A stretch of 64,000 bases of DNA from Lentzea jiangxiensis (lineage in GTDB: Bacteria; Actinomycetota; Actinomycetes; Mycobacteriales; Pseudonocardiaceae): contig NZ_FNIX01000019.1 of NCBI RefSeq assembly GCF_900104175.1, positions 79,866 through 143,865 of the forward strand. Reading direction: 5' to 3'. Each line of letters starts with the position of its first letter. Position 1 is the stretch's first letter. Positions 8,665-17,777 of the stretch are shown in pieces. The translations under genes and the position numbers were made by a program. The notes beneath the pieces were generated by a model that had not been told where the DNA came from, made no database searches, and saw only the letters and a list, made by a program, of their open reading frames with translations.

Positions 8665-10146
8665 GTGACTTCACGCGCAACGACCCGGCGGCGCAGAGCG
8701 CCGTTGGCGGTTCTGGGGGCGCTCGCGCTGACGCTGTCGACGTTGACCGCGCCCGCGCTCGCCGAGCCCGACCTGCCCGCCGACGGCAAGGGGCTGACCG
8801 AGGCACAGCTCGAAGCGCAGGCGGAAGCCGTCGACGGTCTCCCCCGCGTCGACGAGATCTCGCGCAGCCGCAACATGGTCCCGGTCGCCCACCTGGACAA
8901 GCAGGCTCCGCTCAGCTCGACGCAGACCGACATCGCGTTCCAGGACAACTACGCGTTCGTCGGCAACTACGACGGCTTCGTCGTCTACGACATCCGCAAC
9001 CCGAAGAAGCCGACGATCAAGTCGCAGGTCCTGTGCCCGGGTTCGCAGAACGACATCTCGGTGTACGGGAACCTGCTGTTCCTGTCGACCGACTCGTCGC
9101 GCAGCGACAACTCGTGCAGCAGCGTGTCCCAGTCCGCGACGATCAAGGAGTCTTGGGAGGGCATCAAGGTCTTCGACATCAGCGACAAGGCCGCCCCCAA
9201 GTACGTCGCGGCCGTCGAGACCGCCTGCGGCTCGCACACCCACACGCTGGTCCCGGGCAAGAACAAGAAGGACGTGTACCTCTACGTCTCGTCCTACTCG
9301 CCCAACGCCACGTTCCCGGACTGCCAGCCGCCGCACGACAAGATCTCGATCGTCAAGGTCCCGGTGAAGAACCCGGCCCAGGCCTCGCTGCTCAAGGCGC
9401 CCGTGGTGTTCCCGGACGGCGGCAACGCGGGCCGCACCGGCACCATCGAGACCGGCTACGTCAGCGCGACCTCCGGTTGCCACGACATCACCGTCTACCC
9501 GCAGCTCGACCTCGCGGCCGGCGCCTGCATGGGTGACGGCGTCCTGTGGGACATCTCCGACCGGGAGAACCTGGTCGAGATCAACCGCGTGCAGGACGAC
9601 GCGAACTTCGCGTTCTGGCACTCGGCCACCTTCAACAACAACGGCACCAAGGTCGTCTTCACCGACGAGCTCGGTGGCGGTGGCGCCGCGACCTGCAACG
9701 AGAAGATCGGCCCGACGCGCGGTGCCAACGGCATCTACGACATCGTGGGCAAGGGCAAGAACCGCAAGCTGGTGTTCAGGTCCTACTACAAGATCCCGCG
9801 CATGCAGGGCGACACGGAGAACTGCGTCGCGCACAACGGTTCGCTGATCCCGGTGCCCGGCAAGGACATCATGGTGCAGTCCTGGTACCAGGGCGGCATC
9901 TCGGTGTGGGACTTCACCAACTCGGACAAGCCGCGTGAGATCGGCTTCTTCGAGCGCGGCGCGATGCCGAACGGCGTGACCGGCGGCACGTGGTCGACCT
10001 ACTGGTACAACGGCTACATCTACTCCTCGGAGATGGGCCGCGGCTTCGACGTCATCGACATGCGCGACCCGCGCACGTTCGTCGCGAAGCTGTTCCGCAC
10101 GGACGAGCTGAACGTGCAGACCCAGGGCAACTTCTACCGCGGGTAG
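8665..10146 (+). CDS. Secreted LVIVD-repeat beta-propeller protein
   Basis: This 493-residue protein starts with GTG after a GAGGGGG ribosome site. An Arg-rich signal peptide precedes a cleavage region near APALAEP. The body contains repeats of the LVIVD type (for example AFVGNYDGFVVYDI, and similar VWDIS/VIDMRDP units), which fold as a surface beta-propeller. Cys pairs (SDNSCSS, ETACGS, NATFPDC) suggest disulfides outside the cell. The function of the family is unknown; a binding or scaffolding role is usual. The gene stands alone, facing the MFS gene across a hairpin. Confidence 0.85.
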   Translation: MTSRATTRRRRAPLAVLGALALTLSTLTAPALAEPDLPADGKGLTEAQLEAQAEAVDGLPRVDEISRSRNMVPVAHLDKQAPLSSTQTDIAFQDNYAFVGNYDGFVVYDIRNPKKPTIKSQVLCPGSQNDISVYGNLLFLSTDSSRSDNSCSSVSQSATIKESWEGIKVFDISDKAAPKYVAAVETACGSHTHTLVPGKNKKDVYLYVSSYSPNATFPDCQPPHDKISIVKVPVKNPAQASLLKAPVVFPDGGNAGRTGTIETGYVSATSGCHDITVYPQLDLAAGACMGDGVLWDISDRENLVEINRVQDDANFAFWHSATFNNNGTKVVFTDELGGGGAATCNEKIGPTRGANGIYDIVGKGKNRKLVFRSYYKIPRMQGDTENCVAHNGSLIPVPGKDIMVQSWYQGGISVWDFTNSDKPREIGFFERGAMPNGVTGGTWSTYWYNGYIYSSEMGRGFDVIDMRDPRTFVAKLFRTDELNVQTQGNFYRG

Positions 10147-10160
10147 GAGTTCCCACCCAG

Positions 10161-10197
10161 ATCAGCGCGGCTGCCGGCGTTCGGCAGCCGCGCTGAT
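10161..10197. terminator. 16-bp perfect hairpin overlapping the MFS stop codon
   Basis: The arms 10161-10176 and 10182-10197 are perfectly complementary, with a 5-base loop. The hairpin includes the last eleven codons and the stop of the minus-strand MFS gene and lies 14 bases after the LVIVD gene stop. It is probably a bidirectional terminator that doubles as coding sequence for the transporter's polar C-terminal tail. Confidence 0.75.
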
Positions 10198-11322
10198 CGC
10201 TGTCAGGACCAGGGTGACGGCGATGCCGCCGAAGACCGCCCAGACCGGCGAGCCGACGTCCATCGCCCACGCGGCGACGACCGCCGTGAGGCCGTAGCCC
10301 GCGCCGGTCACCGCGTACATCATCGAGAACCCTGCCGCGTGCGCGCCGACCGGGAGCCGTTCACGCAGCGCGAGGCTCCGCGTCACCAGCACACCGGACT
10401 GGAACAGCCCGGCCGCGAGCAACGCGCCCGCGATGCCCGGCAGGTTCGGGAAGAGCGCCAGCGCGCCGGCGCAGGTCGCCGTCACGACGAGCAGCACCAG
10501 CCCCTGCGTGCGGAACGTGCCCGGCCACGGCTTGAGCCCGTACAGCACCGCGCCCAGCGCGCTGCACGCCGCGAACCCGGTGAGCAGCGGCCCGGTCCAG
10601 CCGATGCCGATCCCCCGGTGCTCCAGCAGCGCGGGCAGCACCAGCTCCGCCACCGCGAGCTGCGCCAGAGCCGCCGCGCTGACGAGGTAGATCGGCCACG
10701 CCGACGCCACCACGTGCACCTTCGCCGTGCCGGACCGCGACGTCACGTGCCCGCGCGGCAGGATGAACACGAGCCACGCCGCCACGACGACGAGGCTGAC
10801 CGACACCACGACCGGCGCGCGGTGGTCGACGCTCAGCGCCAGCACGGTGACCAGTGCGGGCGCGACCGCCCACACCACCTGCGTGATCATGGCGTCGAAG
10901 CCCATCGCCTTGGGCACCAACGAGTCCGGCACCAGCCCGAGCAGCATCGCCCGCAGCCCGCCCGGCGTCGTCGACGGCCCGGCGCCCGCGACGAACGCCG
11001 CGATCGCCAGCACCGTCACGTTCTGGGTCAGCGCCAGCGTCGTGAACGCCACCGCCCCGACGACCAGCCCGACCGAGAGCTGCCCGCGCATCCGGGACGG
11101 GTCGAGGAACAACCCGAGCAGCGCGGCGCCGAGGACCTCCCCCAGCACGTAGACCGCGACGAGCGAGGCCGCCAGCACGTACCCGCCGGGCAGTCCCCTG
11201 GTCAGGAACACCATCATCAGCGGCGTCATCGACATCGGCAGCTTCGCGGCGACCGTCACCACGGCGCACGCCAGCACGTCCCGGTTCGCGAGGTCGCGGT
11301 AACCGGCAGCGGAGATCGTCAT
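10162..11322 (-). CDS. MFS transporter
   Basis: This 386-residue protein has twelve hydrophobic segments in two halves and no large soluble domain, typical of drug-efflux or metabolite MFS proteins. Its ATG directly abuts the stop codon of the VOC gene upstream, so the two are translationally linked. Pairing with a glyoxalase-fold protein is common in resistance cassettes, where VOC proteins bind or modify the compound that is exported. That pairing suggests, but does not prove, self-resistance. The final codons form part of a 16-bp hairpin. Confidence 0.88.
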   Translation of the reverse strand: MTISAAGYRDLANRDVLACAVVTVAAKLPMSMTPLMMVFLTRGLPGGYVLAASLVAVYVLGEVLGAALLGLFLDPSRMRGQLSVGLVVGAVAFTTLALTQNVTVLAIAAFVAGAGPSTTPGGLRAMLLGLVPDSLVPKAMGFDAMITQVVWAVAPALVTVLALSVDHRAPVVVSVSLVVVAAWLVFILPRGHVTSRSGTAKVHVVASAWPIYLVSAAALAQLAVAELVLPALLEHRGIGIGWTGPLLTGFAACSALGAVLYGLKPWPGTFRTQGLVLLVVTATCAGALALFPNLPGIAGALLAAGLFQSGVLVTRSLALRERLPVGAHAAGFSMMYAVTGAGYGLTAVVAAWAMDVGSPVWAVFGGIAVTLVLTAISAAAERRQPR

Positions 11323-11730
11323 CTACTCGCCCAGCTCCTCGAACAGCGTCAGCTGCAGCCCGGCGGGCGCTCGCAGCCTCGCGTTGAGCGAGTTCCACGG
11401 CGTGCGCGTGGGTTCCGCGACCACCTCGGCCCCGGCCGCCTCCAGCGTGCGGGTCACCCCTTCGGCGTCGGTCACCTCGAACGCCACGCGGATGTGCCCC
11501 GCAACGCGCCTGCCCACCTCGACGGAGTCGATGAACTCGGCGTGCGGCGGATCGGTGATCTCGAGCGTGGCCCGGCCGGCCTCGAGGATCGTGACCCGGC
11601 CGCCCTCGGACGCGAACGCCGCCCGTTGCTCGAGGCCGAGGACGTCTCGGTAGAAACGCAGGGCTTCTTCGTAGTCGTCGGCGGTGACGACCAGGCGGAG
11701 CTCACGGACACCGGTCATGGTGACGATCAT
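11323..11730 (-). CDS. VOC/glyoxalase-superfamily protein
   Basis: This protein of up to 135 residues has the paired beta-alpha-beta-beta-beta modules of the vicinal-oxygen-chelate fold: ELRLVVTADDYEEALRFYRDVLG at the start and a second module from about residue 75. An alternative ATG four codons inside is possible. VOC proteins include dioxygenases, glyoxalases and bleomycin-type binding proteins; the metal ligands here are not complete enough to choose. The stop is immediately followed by the MFS start. It lies 42 bases downstream of the LtrA-like gene and may share its transcript. Confidence 0.85.
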   Translation of the reverse strand: MIVTMTGVRELRLVVTADDYEEALRFYRDVLGLEQRAAFASEGGRVTILEAGRATLEITDPPHAEFIDSVEVGRRVAGHIRVAFEVTDAEGVTRTLEAAGAEVVAEPTRTPWNSLNARLRAPAGLQLTLFEELGE

Positions 11731-11772
11731 TTCACCCCTCGTGCCGGAACGAGGAGAAGACGCGGAACTGCC

Positions 11773-12906
11773 TCAGACCTCGACGCGCTGGGGCGCTCCC
11801 CGCACCAGCCGGGTCGCGACGACCAGCACCAGCGCGATCCCCGCCGTCACGTGGATCGGCGCCGGCCCGAACGTCGCCGCCAGCACCGCCACCGCCCCGA
11901 ACGGCAGCAGGTACCTGCGCAGGCCGTCCTGCCCGGGGCAGTCCTGCACGTACCAGACGAACAGGAGGAACACCGCCAGCGGCACCGTCGTGAACGCCGC
12001 GACCGTCGTCCCCGGCGCGTGCGAGAGGTGCAGGTCGTGGTCCACCGACGCGGCGAGGCCCGCGCCGAGCGCCGCGATCGAGCCGAGGACGAAGAGGTGC
12101 GCGTAGCCCCAGAGGAACGCCTTCCTCAGGTCGTGCAGGTGGGTCGGCGCCTCGAAGTAGATCCACCACACCGAGAAGACGATGACGAGCGACGCCGCGG
12201 CGAGCGAGATCAGGTTGACGCCGCTGTCGAAGCCCTTCTGGAACGCGAGCGTCGCCGCGAGGATCGACTCGCCGAGCACGATCAGGGTGAACAGGCCGTG
12301 CCGTTCGGCGATGTGGTGCGGGTGCCACGTCGTGGCCCCCGACCGCTCGGCCCAGGCCGGCACCAGCAGCTCACCGATCATGAAGAGCGCCCACAGCGGG
12401 ACCTGCAGGGCGGGCGGCGCGACCAGCACCCACAACACCCACAGCACCTGCATGAAGGCGATGCCACCGGCGTACCGGCGCGTGCCGGTCCTGTGCTCCG
12501 GGTTGTCCCGCGACGCCCGCAGCCAGTGCGCGACCATCGCGAGCCGGATGACGACGTAGCCGCCGACGACGATGCGGTAGTCCTGGCGTTCGAAGACGGC
12601 CGGGATGCCCGACGCGACCACGAGCACGCCGGCGATCTGGACCATCGTGAGGATCCGGTACAGCGTGTCGTCGTTGTCGAACGCGCTGGAGAACCACGTG
12701 AAGTTGAGCCACGGCAGCCAGAGCGCGAAGAACGCCATGCAGAACGCCATCAGCCCGGCACCGGCGTGGTTCTCGGTGACGGCGTGGTGCAGCGAGGCGG
12801 CGGCCTGGGCGACCGCCACCACGAAGCTCAGGTCGAACAACAGCTCCAACGGCGTCGCGACCCGGTGGGTCTCCGCCGTGTCGCGCGCGAGGAGCTTCCT
12901 GATCAT
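11773..12906 (-). CDS. ltrA: Low temperature requirement protein A (LtrA) family membrane protein
   Basis: This 377-residue polytopic protein has the LtrA N-terminal signature (THRVATPLELLFDLSFVVAV, residues 14-33), followed by some ten transmembrane helices including HIAERHGLFTLIVLGES, a hallmark of the family. LtrA was named from a Listeria gene needed for growth in the cold; its biochemical function is unknown. The start overlaps the stop of the ABC ATPase gene by four bases, so it is probably the last gene of the uptake operon above, or is co-transcribed with it. Confidence 0.9.
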   Translation of the reverse strand: MIRKLLARDTAETHRVATPLELLFDLSFVVAVAQAAASLHHAVTENHAGAGLMAFCMAFFALWLPWLNFTWFSSAFDNDDTLYRILTMVQIAGVLVVASGIPAVFERQDYRIVVGGYVVIRLAMVAHWLRASRDNPEHRTGTRRYAGGIAFMQVLWVLWVLVAPPALQVPLWALFMIGELLVPAWAERSGATTWHPHHIAERHGLFTLIVLGESILAATLAFQKGFDSGVNLISLAAASLVIVFSVWWIYFEAPTHLHDLRKAFLWGYAHLFVLGSIAALGAGLAASVDHDLHLSHAPGTTVAAFTTVPLAVFLLFVWYVQDCPGQDGLRRYLLPFGAVAVLAATFGPAPIHVTAGIALVLVVATRLVRGAPQRVEV

Positions 12907-13934
12907 CCCGGCACCACCATGATCCTTGACTCGCTGAGGTCCAGTGCGATCCGCGTGCCCGGCTGGTACGCGGAGGCGGCGTTGGACGGCTGGTCGATGC
13001 GCAGCACCTGGTCGCCGACCCTGACCGAGATCCGCGTGACCGGCCCGAGGAACGACTGGGTCAGCACGTCGCCCACGATCTTGCCATCGGCGTCCCCGTC
13101 GTGCCCGGACACCCCGATGTCCTCCGGCCGCACGATGACGCGGACGTCGCTGCCGGACGGCTGGTCGTGCTCGGCGGGCACCGTGACGCCGTTGATGACG
13201 ACGGTCTGGCCCTCCGCCTTGGCCTCCACCGAGTTCGTGACGCCGACGAACTGCGCCACGAACGCCGTCGCCGGCTGCCGGTAGACCGCGGACGGGGTGT
13301 CGAGCTGCTCCAGCCTGCCGTGCGACATGACACCGACCCGGTCCGAGACGGCGAGCGCCTCCTCCTGGTCGTGCGTGACGAACAACGTCGTCATGCCCAG
13401 CTCGGTCTGGATGCGGCGGATCTCGTCCCTCAGCGTCACGCGCACCTTGGCGTCCAGCGCGGACAGAGGCTCGTCGAGCAGCAGCACGCGCGGCTGGATC
13501 GCGAGTGCACGCGCCAGTGCGATGCGTTGCTGCTGACCACCCGACATCTGGTGCGGGTACCGGCCACCGAGGTGTGAGAGGCCGACGAGGTCGAGCAGCT
13601 CTCCCGTGCGCTTCGTGTCGGCCTTGCGCATCTTGAGGCCGAACGCGACGTTCTGCGCCGCCGTCATGTTCGGGAAGAGGCTGTAGGCCTGGAAGACCAT
13701 GCCCATGTCCCGCCTGTTGGCCGGGACCTTCGTGATGTCCTTGCCGCCCACCGTGACCGTGCCGGAGTCGGCGGTCTCGAAGCCCGCGACGATGCGCAGC
13801 GCCGTCGTCTTGCCGCAGCCCGACGGCCCGAGCAGGCTGACGAGCTCGCCCTCCGCCAGTTCGAGGTCGAGCCCGTCCAGCGCGATGTTGCCGCCGAAGG
13901 ACTTGCGCAGCCCCTTGAGTTCCAGATGACCCAT
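12903..13934 (-). CDS. ABC importer ATPase (Fe3+/polyamine/2-aminoethylphosphonate type)
   Basis: This 343-residue protein starts at the ATG giving MGHLELKGL; a longer in-frame reading lacks family support. Walker A is GPSGCGKT, the signature MSGGQQQRIALARAL, and Walker B LLLDEPLSALD. A C-terminal TOBE domain (about residues 260-340) is typical of PotA/FbpC-type ATPases. It follows the second permease gene after 7 bases. The set SBP-permease-permease-ATPase matches importers of ferric ion, spermidine/putrescine, thiamine or aminoethylphosphonate; the sequence alone does not settle which. Confidence 0.92.
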   Translation of the reverse strand: MGHLELKGLRKSFGGNIALDGLDLELAEGELVSLLGPSGCGKTTALRIVAGFETADSGTVTVGGKDITKVPANRRDMGMVFQAYSLFPNMTAAQNVAFGLKMRKADTKRTGELLDLVGLSHLGGRYPHQMSGGQQQRIALARALAIQPRVLLLDEPLSALDAKVRVTLRDEIRRIQTELGMTTLFVTHDQEEALAVSDRVGVMSHGRLEQLDTPSAVYRQPATAFVAQFVGVTNSVEAKAEGQTVVINGVTVPAEHDQPSGSDVRVIVRPEDIGVSGHDGDADGKIVGDVLTQSFLGPVTRISVRVGDQVLRIDQPSNAASAYQPGTRIALDLSESRIMVVPG

Positions 13935-13941
13935 GTGTTTG

Positions 13942-14724
13942 TTACTCCTCGACCACGGTCTGACGGCGCCGCTGGCCGACATAGGAGAGTGCGAACAGCA
14001 GGACGAACGCGAAGACCAGGCACAGCAGCGACACCGCGATCGAGACGCCCGCGTTGCGCTTGCCGAGCAGGTTGACCTGGACCTGCAGCGTGTCGAAGTT
14101 GAGCAGCGACGCGATGGTGAACTCCCCGAGCACCAGCGCCACGCTCAGCAGCGAGGCACCGATGAGCGCCACGCGGATGTTCGGCATCACGACCTTCCAC
14201 AGCACCGTGAGCCACGACGCCCCGAGGCTGCGCGCGGCTTCGGCGAGCGTCTTCAGGTCGATCGCGGCGAGTCCGGCGTCGATCGCGCGGTAGGCGAACG
14301 GCAGCACGAGGATCGTGTACGCGAACGTGAGCGTCAGCGCCGAGTCGCCGAGGAAGTAGTTCACCCACGCGTAGAGCGGCGCCATGCCGACCACGAGCAC
14401 GATCGCGGGAATCGCGAGCGGTAGCAGGCACAGGAACTCCACGAGCCGCTGCAGCCGCGGGAGGCGCAACCGGATCCACGCCATCGTCGGCACGAGCAGC
14501 ACCAGCATCAGCACCGCGCTCGTGACCGACAGCAGCAGCGAGTTGACGAGCGCCTCCATGAGGCCTTCGTCGTCGACGATGGAAGTCCACGACGCGAGGC
14601 TGCGGGTGTTGTTCCTGCCGCGCGTCGAGAACTCCGCCATCGCGATCAGCGGCAGGACGAAGTAGACGCCGAGGACCAGCAGGACGACCGTGCGCAGGAC
14701 GCGTTGCCTGACTAGCGGACCCAC
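13942..14724 (-). CDS. ABC importer permease 2
   Basis: This 260-residue permease with about six helices has the EAA loop near residues 160-180 (LAEAARSLGASWLTVLWKVVMP), which docks on the ATPase. I chose the GTG at 14724, which overlaps the upstream permease by 13 bases; the much longer open frame has no homologous N-terminus. It has the short form usual for the PotC/FbpB second half. Confidence 0.88.
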   Translation of the reverse strand: MGPLVRQRVLRTVVLLVLGVYFVLPLIAMAEFSTRGRNNTRSLASWTSIVDDEGLMEALVNSLLLSVTSAVLMLVLLVPTMAWIRLRLPRLQRLVEFLCLLPLAIPAIVLVVGMAPLYAWVNYFLGDSALTLTFAYTILVLPFAYRAIDAGLAAIDLKTLAEAARSLGASWLTVLWKVVMPNIRVALIGASLLSVALVLGEFTIASLLNFDTLQVQVNLLGKRNAGVSIAVSLLCLVFAFVLLFALSYVGQRRRQTVVEE

Positions 14725-15629
14725 TTGGCCACCCTTCGCTGCAGCAGCACGTTGACACCCATCGCGACGCTGACGACGACCACCATGCCGAGGCCCAGCG
14801 CCTTGCCGAGGTTCTCCTGCCCCAGCACGACCTCGCCGGTGAGGAACCCGCGGATCTGCAGCGGCACGATCGGGCTGCCCTGCGAGACGAGGGCGGCGGC
14901 CGTGGCGTAAGCGCTGAAGGCGTTGGCGAACAACAACAGCAGCGCGCCGAGGAACGGTGGCGTGAGGATCGGTCCGCCGACGTGGCGCCAGTAGGTCCAG
15001 CTCGTGCCGCCGAGGCTCGCGTTCGCCTCGCGCCACTGCGGCCGCAGCCCGTCCAGTGCCGGCAGGAACACGATGACCATCAACGGGATCTGGAAGAACG
15101 TGTAGACGAGCGTCAGGCCGGGCAGCTCGAACAACCACGCGCTGCCCGCGAACAGGTCGATGCCGGCGTTGTCACGCAGGAACTTCGTGACGAGACCTTC
15201 GAAGCCGACCGTCGCGAGGAACGCGAAGGCCAGCGGCACGCCACCGAACTGGGCGAGCACACCGCTGCCCGCGACGACGACCCGGCGCAGCACGCCGTCC
15301 GGGTTGCCGACCGCAATCGCCCACGTGAGCAGCGCGCCGAAGAGCGCGCCGATCAGCGCCGTGAGCGCGGAGAGCTCGATGCTGCGCACGAAGGCGTCGA
15401 AGACGACGCCCGTGAACAGGGTCTCGAGGTTGGCGAGTGTGAACGCGCCGTTCGAGTCCTGGAACGCCCCGACCAGCACGAGGGCCGTGGGGTAGACGAG
15501 GAAGGTGCCGGCGAACGCGAGGAACGGCACCGCGACGAGCCAGGCGGCCGCGGACGGCCGACCGGCGGCCCCACCCTTGATCTCGGTGGAACCGCCGGGC
15601 GTCGTCGCTACGGGAGCGACCGAGGTCAT
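14712..15629 (-). CDS. ABC importer permease 1
   Basis: This 305-residue permease has about 30 residues of polar N-terminus followed by six helices and an EAA-type loop (NASLGGTSWTYWRHVGGP). The ATG at 15629 overlaps the stop of the solute-binding protein gene (ATGA), so translation is coupled. Together with permease 2 it forms the membrane channel of the importer. Confidence 0.9.
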   Translation of the reverse strand: MTSVAPVATTPGGSTEIKGGAAGRPSAAAWLVAVPFLAFAGTFLVYPTALVLVGAFQDSNGAFTLANLETLFTGVVFDAFVRSIELSALTALIGALFGALLTWAIAVGNPDGVLRRVVVAGSGVLAQFGGVPLAFAFLATVGFEGLVTKFLRDNAGIDLFAGSAWLFELPGLTLVYTFFQIPLMVIVFLPALDGLRPQWREANASLGGTSWTYWRHVGGPILTPPFLGALLLLFANAFSAYATAAALVSQGSPIVPLQIRGFLTGEVVLGQENLGKALGLGMVVVVSVAMGVNVLLQRRVAKWVR

Positions 15630-16768
15630 CCGATGGCCTGCGCCCAGGTCGCGGTCAGGACGGCCTTGGCCTTGTCGGCCTGGGCCTGCGTCTGGAACAC
15701 CTGCTTGCCGTCGGTCTTCGGCAGCTTGTCCTTCGCGGCCTTGTCCGCCTTGTCGCCCATCTTGTCGAGGCGCACCGGGCGGGACATGCCCTGCAGGTAC
15801 AGGTTCTGGCCCTCGTCGGAGTAGAGGAACTCCTGCCACAGGCGCGCGGCCGCGGGGTGCGGCGCGTCCTTGTTGACGGCCTGGTTGTAGTAGCCGCCGA
15901 TCTGCGCCTCGGCCGGGACGACGACCTTCCAGTCGAGCTTGCCCTTGAGCTTGTCGGTCTGGGCGGCGTTGGTGTAGTCCCAGTCGATGACGACCGGCGT
16001 CTGGCCGGACTCGATCGTCGCGGGCGACGGGTCGACCGGCTGGAAGTTGCCGGCCTGCTTGAGCTGCTTGAAGAACTCGACACCGGGCGCGATGTCGTCG
16101 GCCGAGCCACCGTTGCCGAGCGAGGCCATGACCACGCCCGCGAACGCCGCACCGGCCTCCGTCGGGTTGCCGTTGAGCGCGACCTTGCCCTTGTACTCGG
16201 GCTTGAGCAGGTCCTTCACGCTGGTCGGCGCCGGCACCTTCGCGGCGTCGTAGCCGATCGACATGAAGCCGCCGTAGTCGCCGTAGTACAGGCCGTCCGC
16301 GTCCTTGAGCTCCGCGGGGATGTCGTCCCAGGTGCTGACCTTGTAGGGGGCGAACAGGTCCTTGTTGGCCAGCGCCACGTTCAGCCCGAGGTCGAACACG
16401 TCCGGCGCGCGGTCGTTGCCCTTGAGCTGCTTGGCGGCGTTGATCTCCTCCTGGCTCGACGCGTCGGGCTGCGCGGAGTCGACCTCGATCCCGTACTTGG
16501 CCTCGAACGCCTCGATGATCTTGCCGTAGTTCGCCCAGTCCGGGGGCAGCGCGATGACGTTGAGCTTGCCCTCCTTCTTGGCGGCCTCGACCAGCTTGTC
16601 CACACCGCCGAACTCGCTCGCGGACTTGGCCGTCCCCGCGGCGCCGGTCTGCGTCTCCTTGGCGGGCGGGGCACCGCAGGCGGCCACCGCCAGCACCAAC
16701 GCGCCGACACCGATGAGTTTCGTGGTGACGTTCCCTCGCTTCAGCACAGGCGGAGGATTCGCGCGCAT
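15626..16768 (-). CDS. Extracellular solute-binding lipoprotein of the ABC importer
   Basis: This 380-residue protein has a signal peptide with lipobox LAVAAC; the lipid-anchored Cys is residue 31. It has the two-domain Venus-flytrap layout of the PotD/FbpA class, with LVEAAKKEGKLNVIALPPDW at the mature N-terminus and conserved VIDWDYTNAAQ and GGYYNQAVNKDAPHP segments. It heads the importer operon, so it should define substrate specificity (ferric ion, polyamine or aminoethylphosphonate class). The ATG at 16768 has only a weak ribosome site; a GTG seven codons inside is possible. Confidence 0.9.
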   Translation of the reverse strand: MRANPPPVLKRGNVTTKLIGVGALVLAVAACGAPPAKETQTGAAGTAKSASEFGGVDKLVEAAKKEGKLNVIALPPDWANYGKIIEAFEAKYGIEVDSAQPDASSQEEINAAKQLKGNDRAPDVFDLGLNVALANKDLFAPYKVSTWDDIPAELKDADGLYYGDYGGFMSIGYDAAKVPAPTSVKDLLKPEYKGKVALNGNPTEAGAAFAGVVMASLGNGGSADDIAPGVEFFKQLKQAGNFQPVDPSPATIESGQTPVVIDWDYTNAAQTDKLKGKLDWKVVVPAEAQIGGYYNQAVNKDAPHPAAARLWQEFLYSDEGQNLYLQGMSRPVRLDKMGDKADKAAKDKLPKTDGKQVFQTQAQADKAKAVLTATWAQAIG

Positions 16769-16836
16769 CGCTTTCGTTGTCAAGCCAACCGCGCCGGTTG
16801 AGACCTTCTCGACTCCAACCGTGAATTCTCGGCGCC

Positions 16837-17328
16837 CTACGGGTTGCGGCCGAATGCTTCCCGAGCCTCGTCCAGGTGCCGCGCCGAGATCCCGGTCCCC
16901 GGATCGACGTGGATGAGCGCGGTGGTCAGGTGCCGTCGCTTGTGGACGAACTCCTCCCGGCGCGCCGGGTGCAGCCCGAAGTCGTCGTCGAACCAGACGA
17001 GCGGCCGTTCGTGGGCGTACCGGGCGACCGCGGGGTACTTCCAGCCGTGCGCGTCGTGGAACTCGACCACCTTGAGCGGCGGCAACCCCAGCCGCGGCCC
17101 GATCTCGGCATTCGCGCGGTGCAGCCAGCTCGACGCCCACGCCAGCTCGGCGCCGGTCTCCTCCGCCAGCCGCTTCAGTTGGTCACCGTGTCCCGGATCG
17201 AGCCAGACGCGCAACCTGCGCCGCCACCCGACCTTGATGTCGAACGGCCGGTAGTTCGCCGGCTTCGGGGTGCCCGCCCAGGGGTTGAGCGGGCCGTCGA
17301 CGTCGAGCAGCACAAGTGGGCGCACCAC
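16837..17328 (-). CDS. HAD-like hydrolase domain protein (RNA-repair-associated HAD type)
   Basis: This 163-residue protein begins with the HAD motif I LLDVDGPLNPW (two catalytic Asp). Motif II is a Ser in ASSW, and WFDDDF is the distal acidic motif. It belongs to the compact cap-less group found alone in actinobacteria and, in other organisms, fused into 'Swiss army knife' RNA repair proteins. A phosphatase role is likely; the substrate is unknown. It is divergent from the PPOX gene, with start codons 47 bases apart. Confidence 0.8.
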   Translation of the reverse strand: MVRPLVLLDVDGPLNPWAGTPKPANYRPFDIKVGWRRRLRVWLDPGHGDQLKRLAEETGAELAWASSWLHRANAEIGPRLGLPPLKVVEFHDAHGWKYPAVARYAHERPLVWFDDDFGLHPARREEFVHKRRHLTTALIHVDPGTGISARHLDEAREAFGRNP

Positions 17329-17375
17329 ACCAGCATCCCTGGTCTAATCCGCCGGCGGCTGTTCGTATAGGTGGC

Positions 17376-17777
17376 ATGTTCACCGACGAAGAGCTCGCCT
17401 ACCTGAGCTCCCAGCCCCTGGCCCGCCTCGCCACGGTCGACGAGGACGGCCAGCCCGACGTCGTGCCCCTGGCGTTCGAGTACGACGGCACCCACTTCTG
17501 GGTCGGCGGCGTGGGCGAGCAGGTCCTGCGCACCCGCAAGTTCCGCAACATCACCGCGGGCCGCCGCAAGGTGTCGCTGGTGATCGACGACCTGCCGTCG
17601 CTCACCCCCTTCGTGGCCCGCGCGATCCGCGTCTACGGCACGGCGGACGACCCGGTCGAGCGGGTGGGGCTCGTCGGGCCCGGCCTCTACTGCCGGATCA
17701 CGCCGACGCGGGCTTGGGCGTGGAACATGGCGGGCGAGCCGGCGGGCGAGACCTGGTACGAGCCCCGCAGGTCATGA
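17376..17777 (+). CDS. PPOX-class F420-dependent oxidoreductase
   Basis: This 133-residue split-barrel flavin-fold protein has the family's opening helix FTDEELAYLSSQPLARLATV followed by VVPLAFEYDG. It also has the central RKFRNITAGRRKVSLVIDDL segment, which in homologues contacts the deazaflavin F420 phosphate. F420-dependent PPOX enzymes reduce or bind diverse cofactors and xenobiotics in the cytoplasm. The ATG follows an AGGTGG ribosome site; the longer upstream reading is not family-like. The 3' end overlaps the next gene on the opposite strand by 6 bases. Confidence 0.88.
   Translation: MFTDEELAYLSSQPLARLATVDEDGQPDVVPLAFEYDGTHFWVGGVGEQVLRTRKFRNITAGRRKVSLVIDDLPSLTPFVARAIRVYGTADDPVERVGLVGPGLYCRITPTRAWAWNMAGEPAGETWYEPRRS

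Noticed and set aside
10339..13284. 981-codon open frame on the plus strand
   Set aside because: It is antisense to the MFS, VOC, LtrA and ABC ATPase genes, has an Arg/His/Asp-rich translation without domains, and arises from third-position GC bias.
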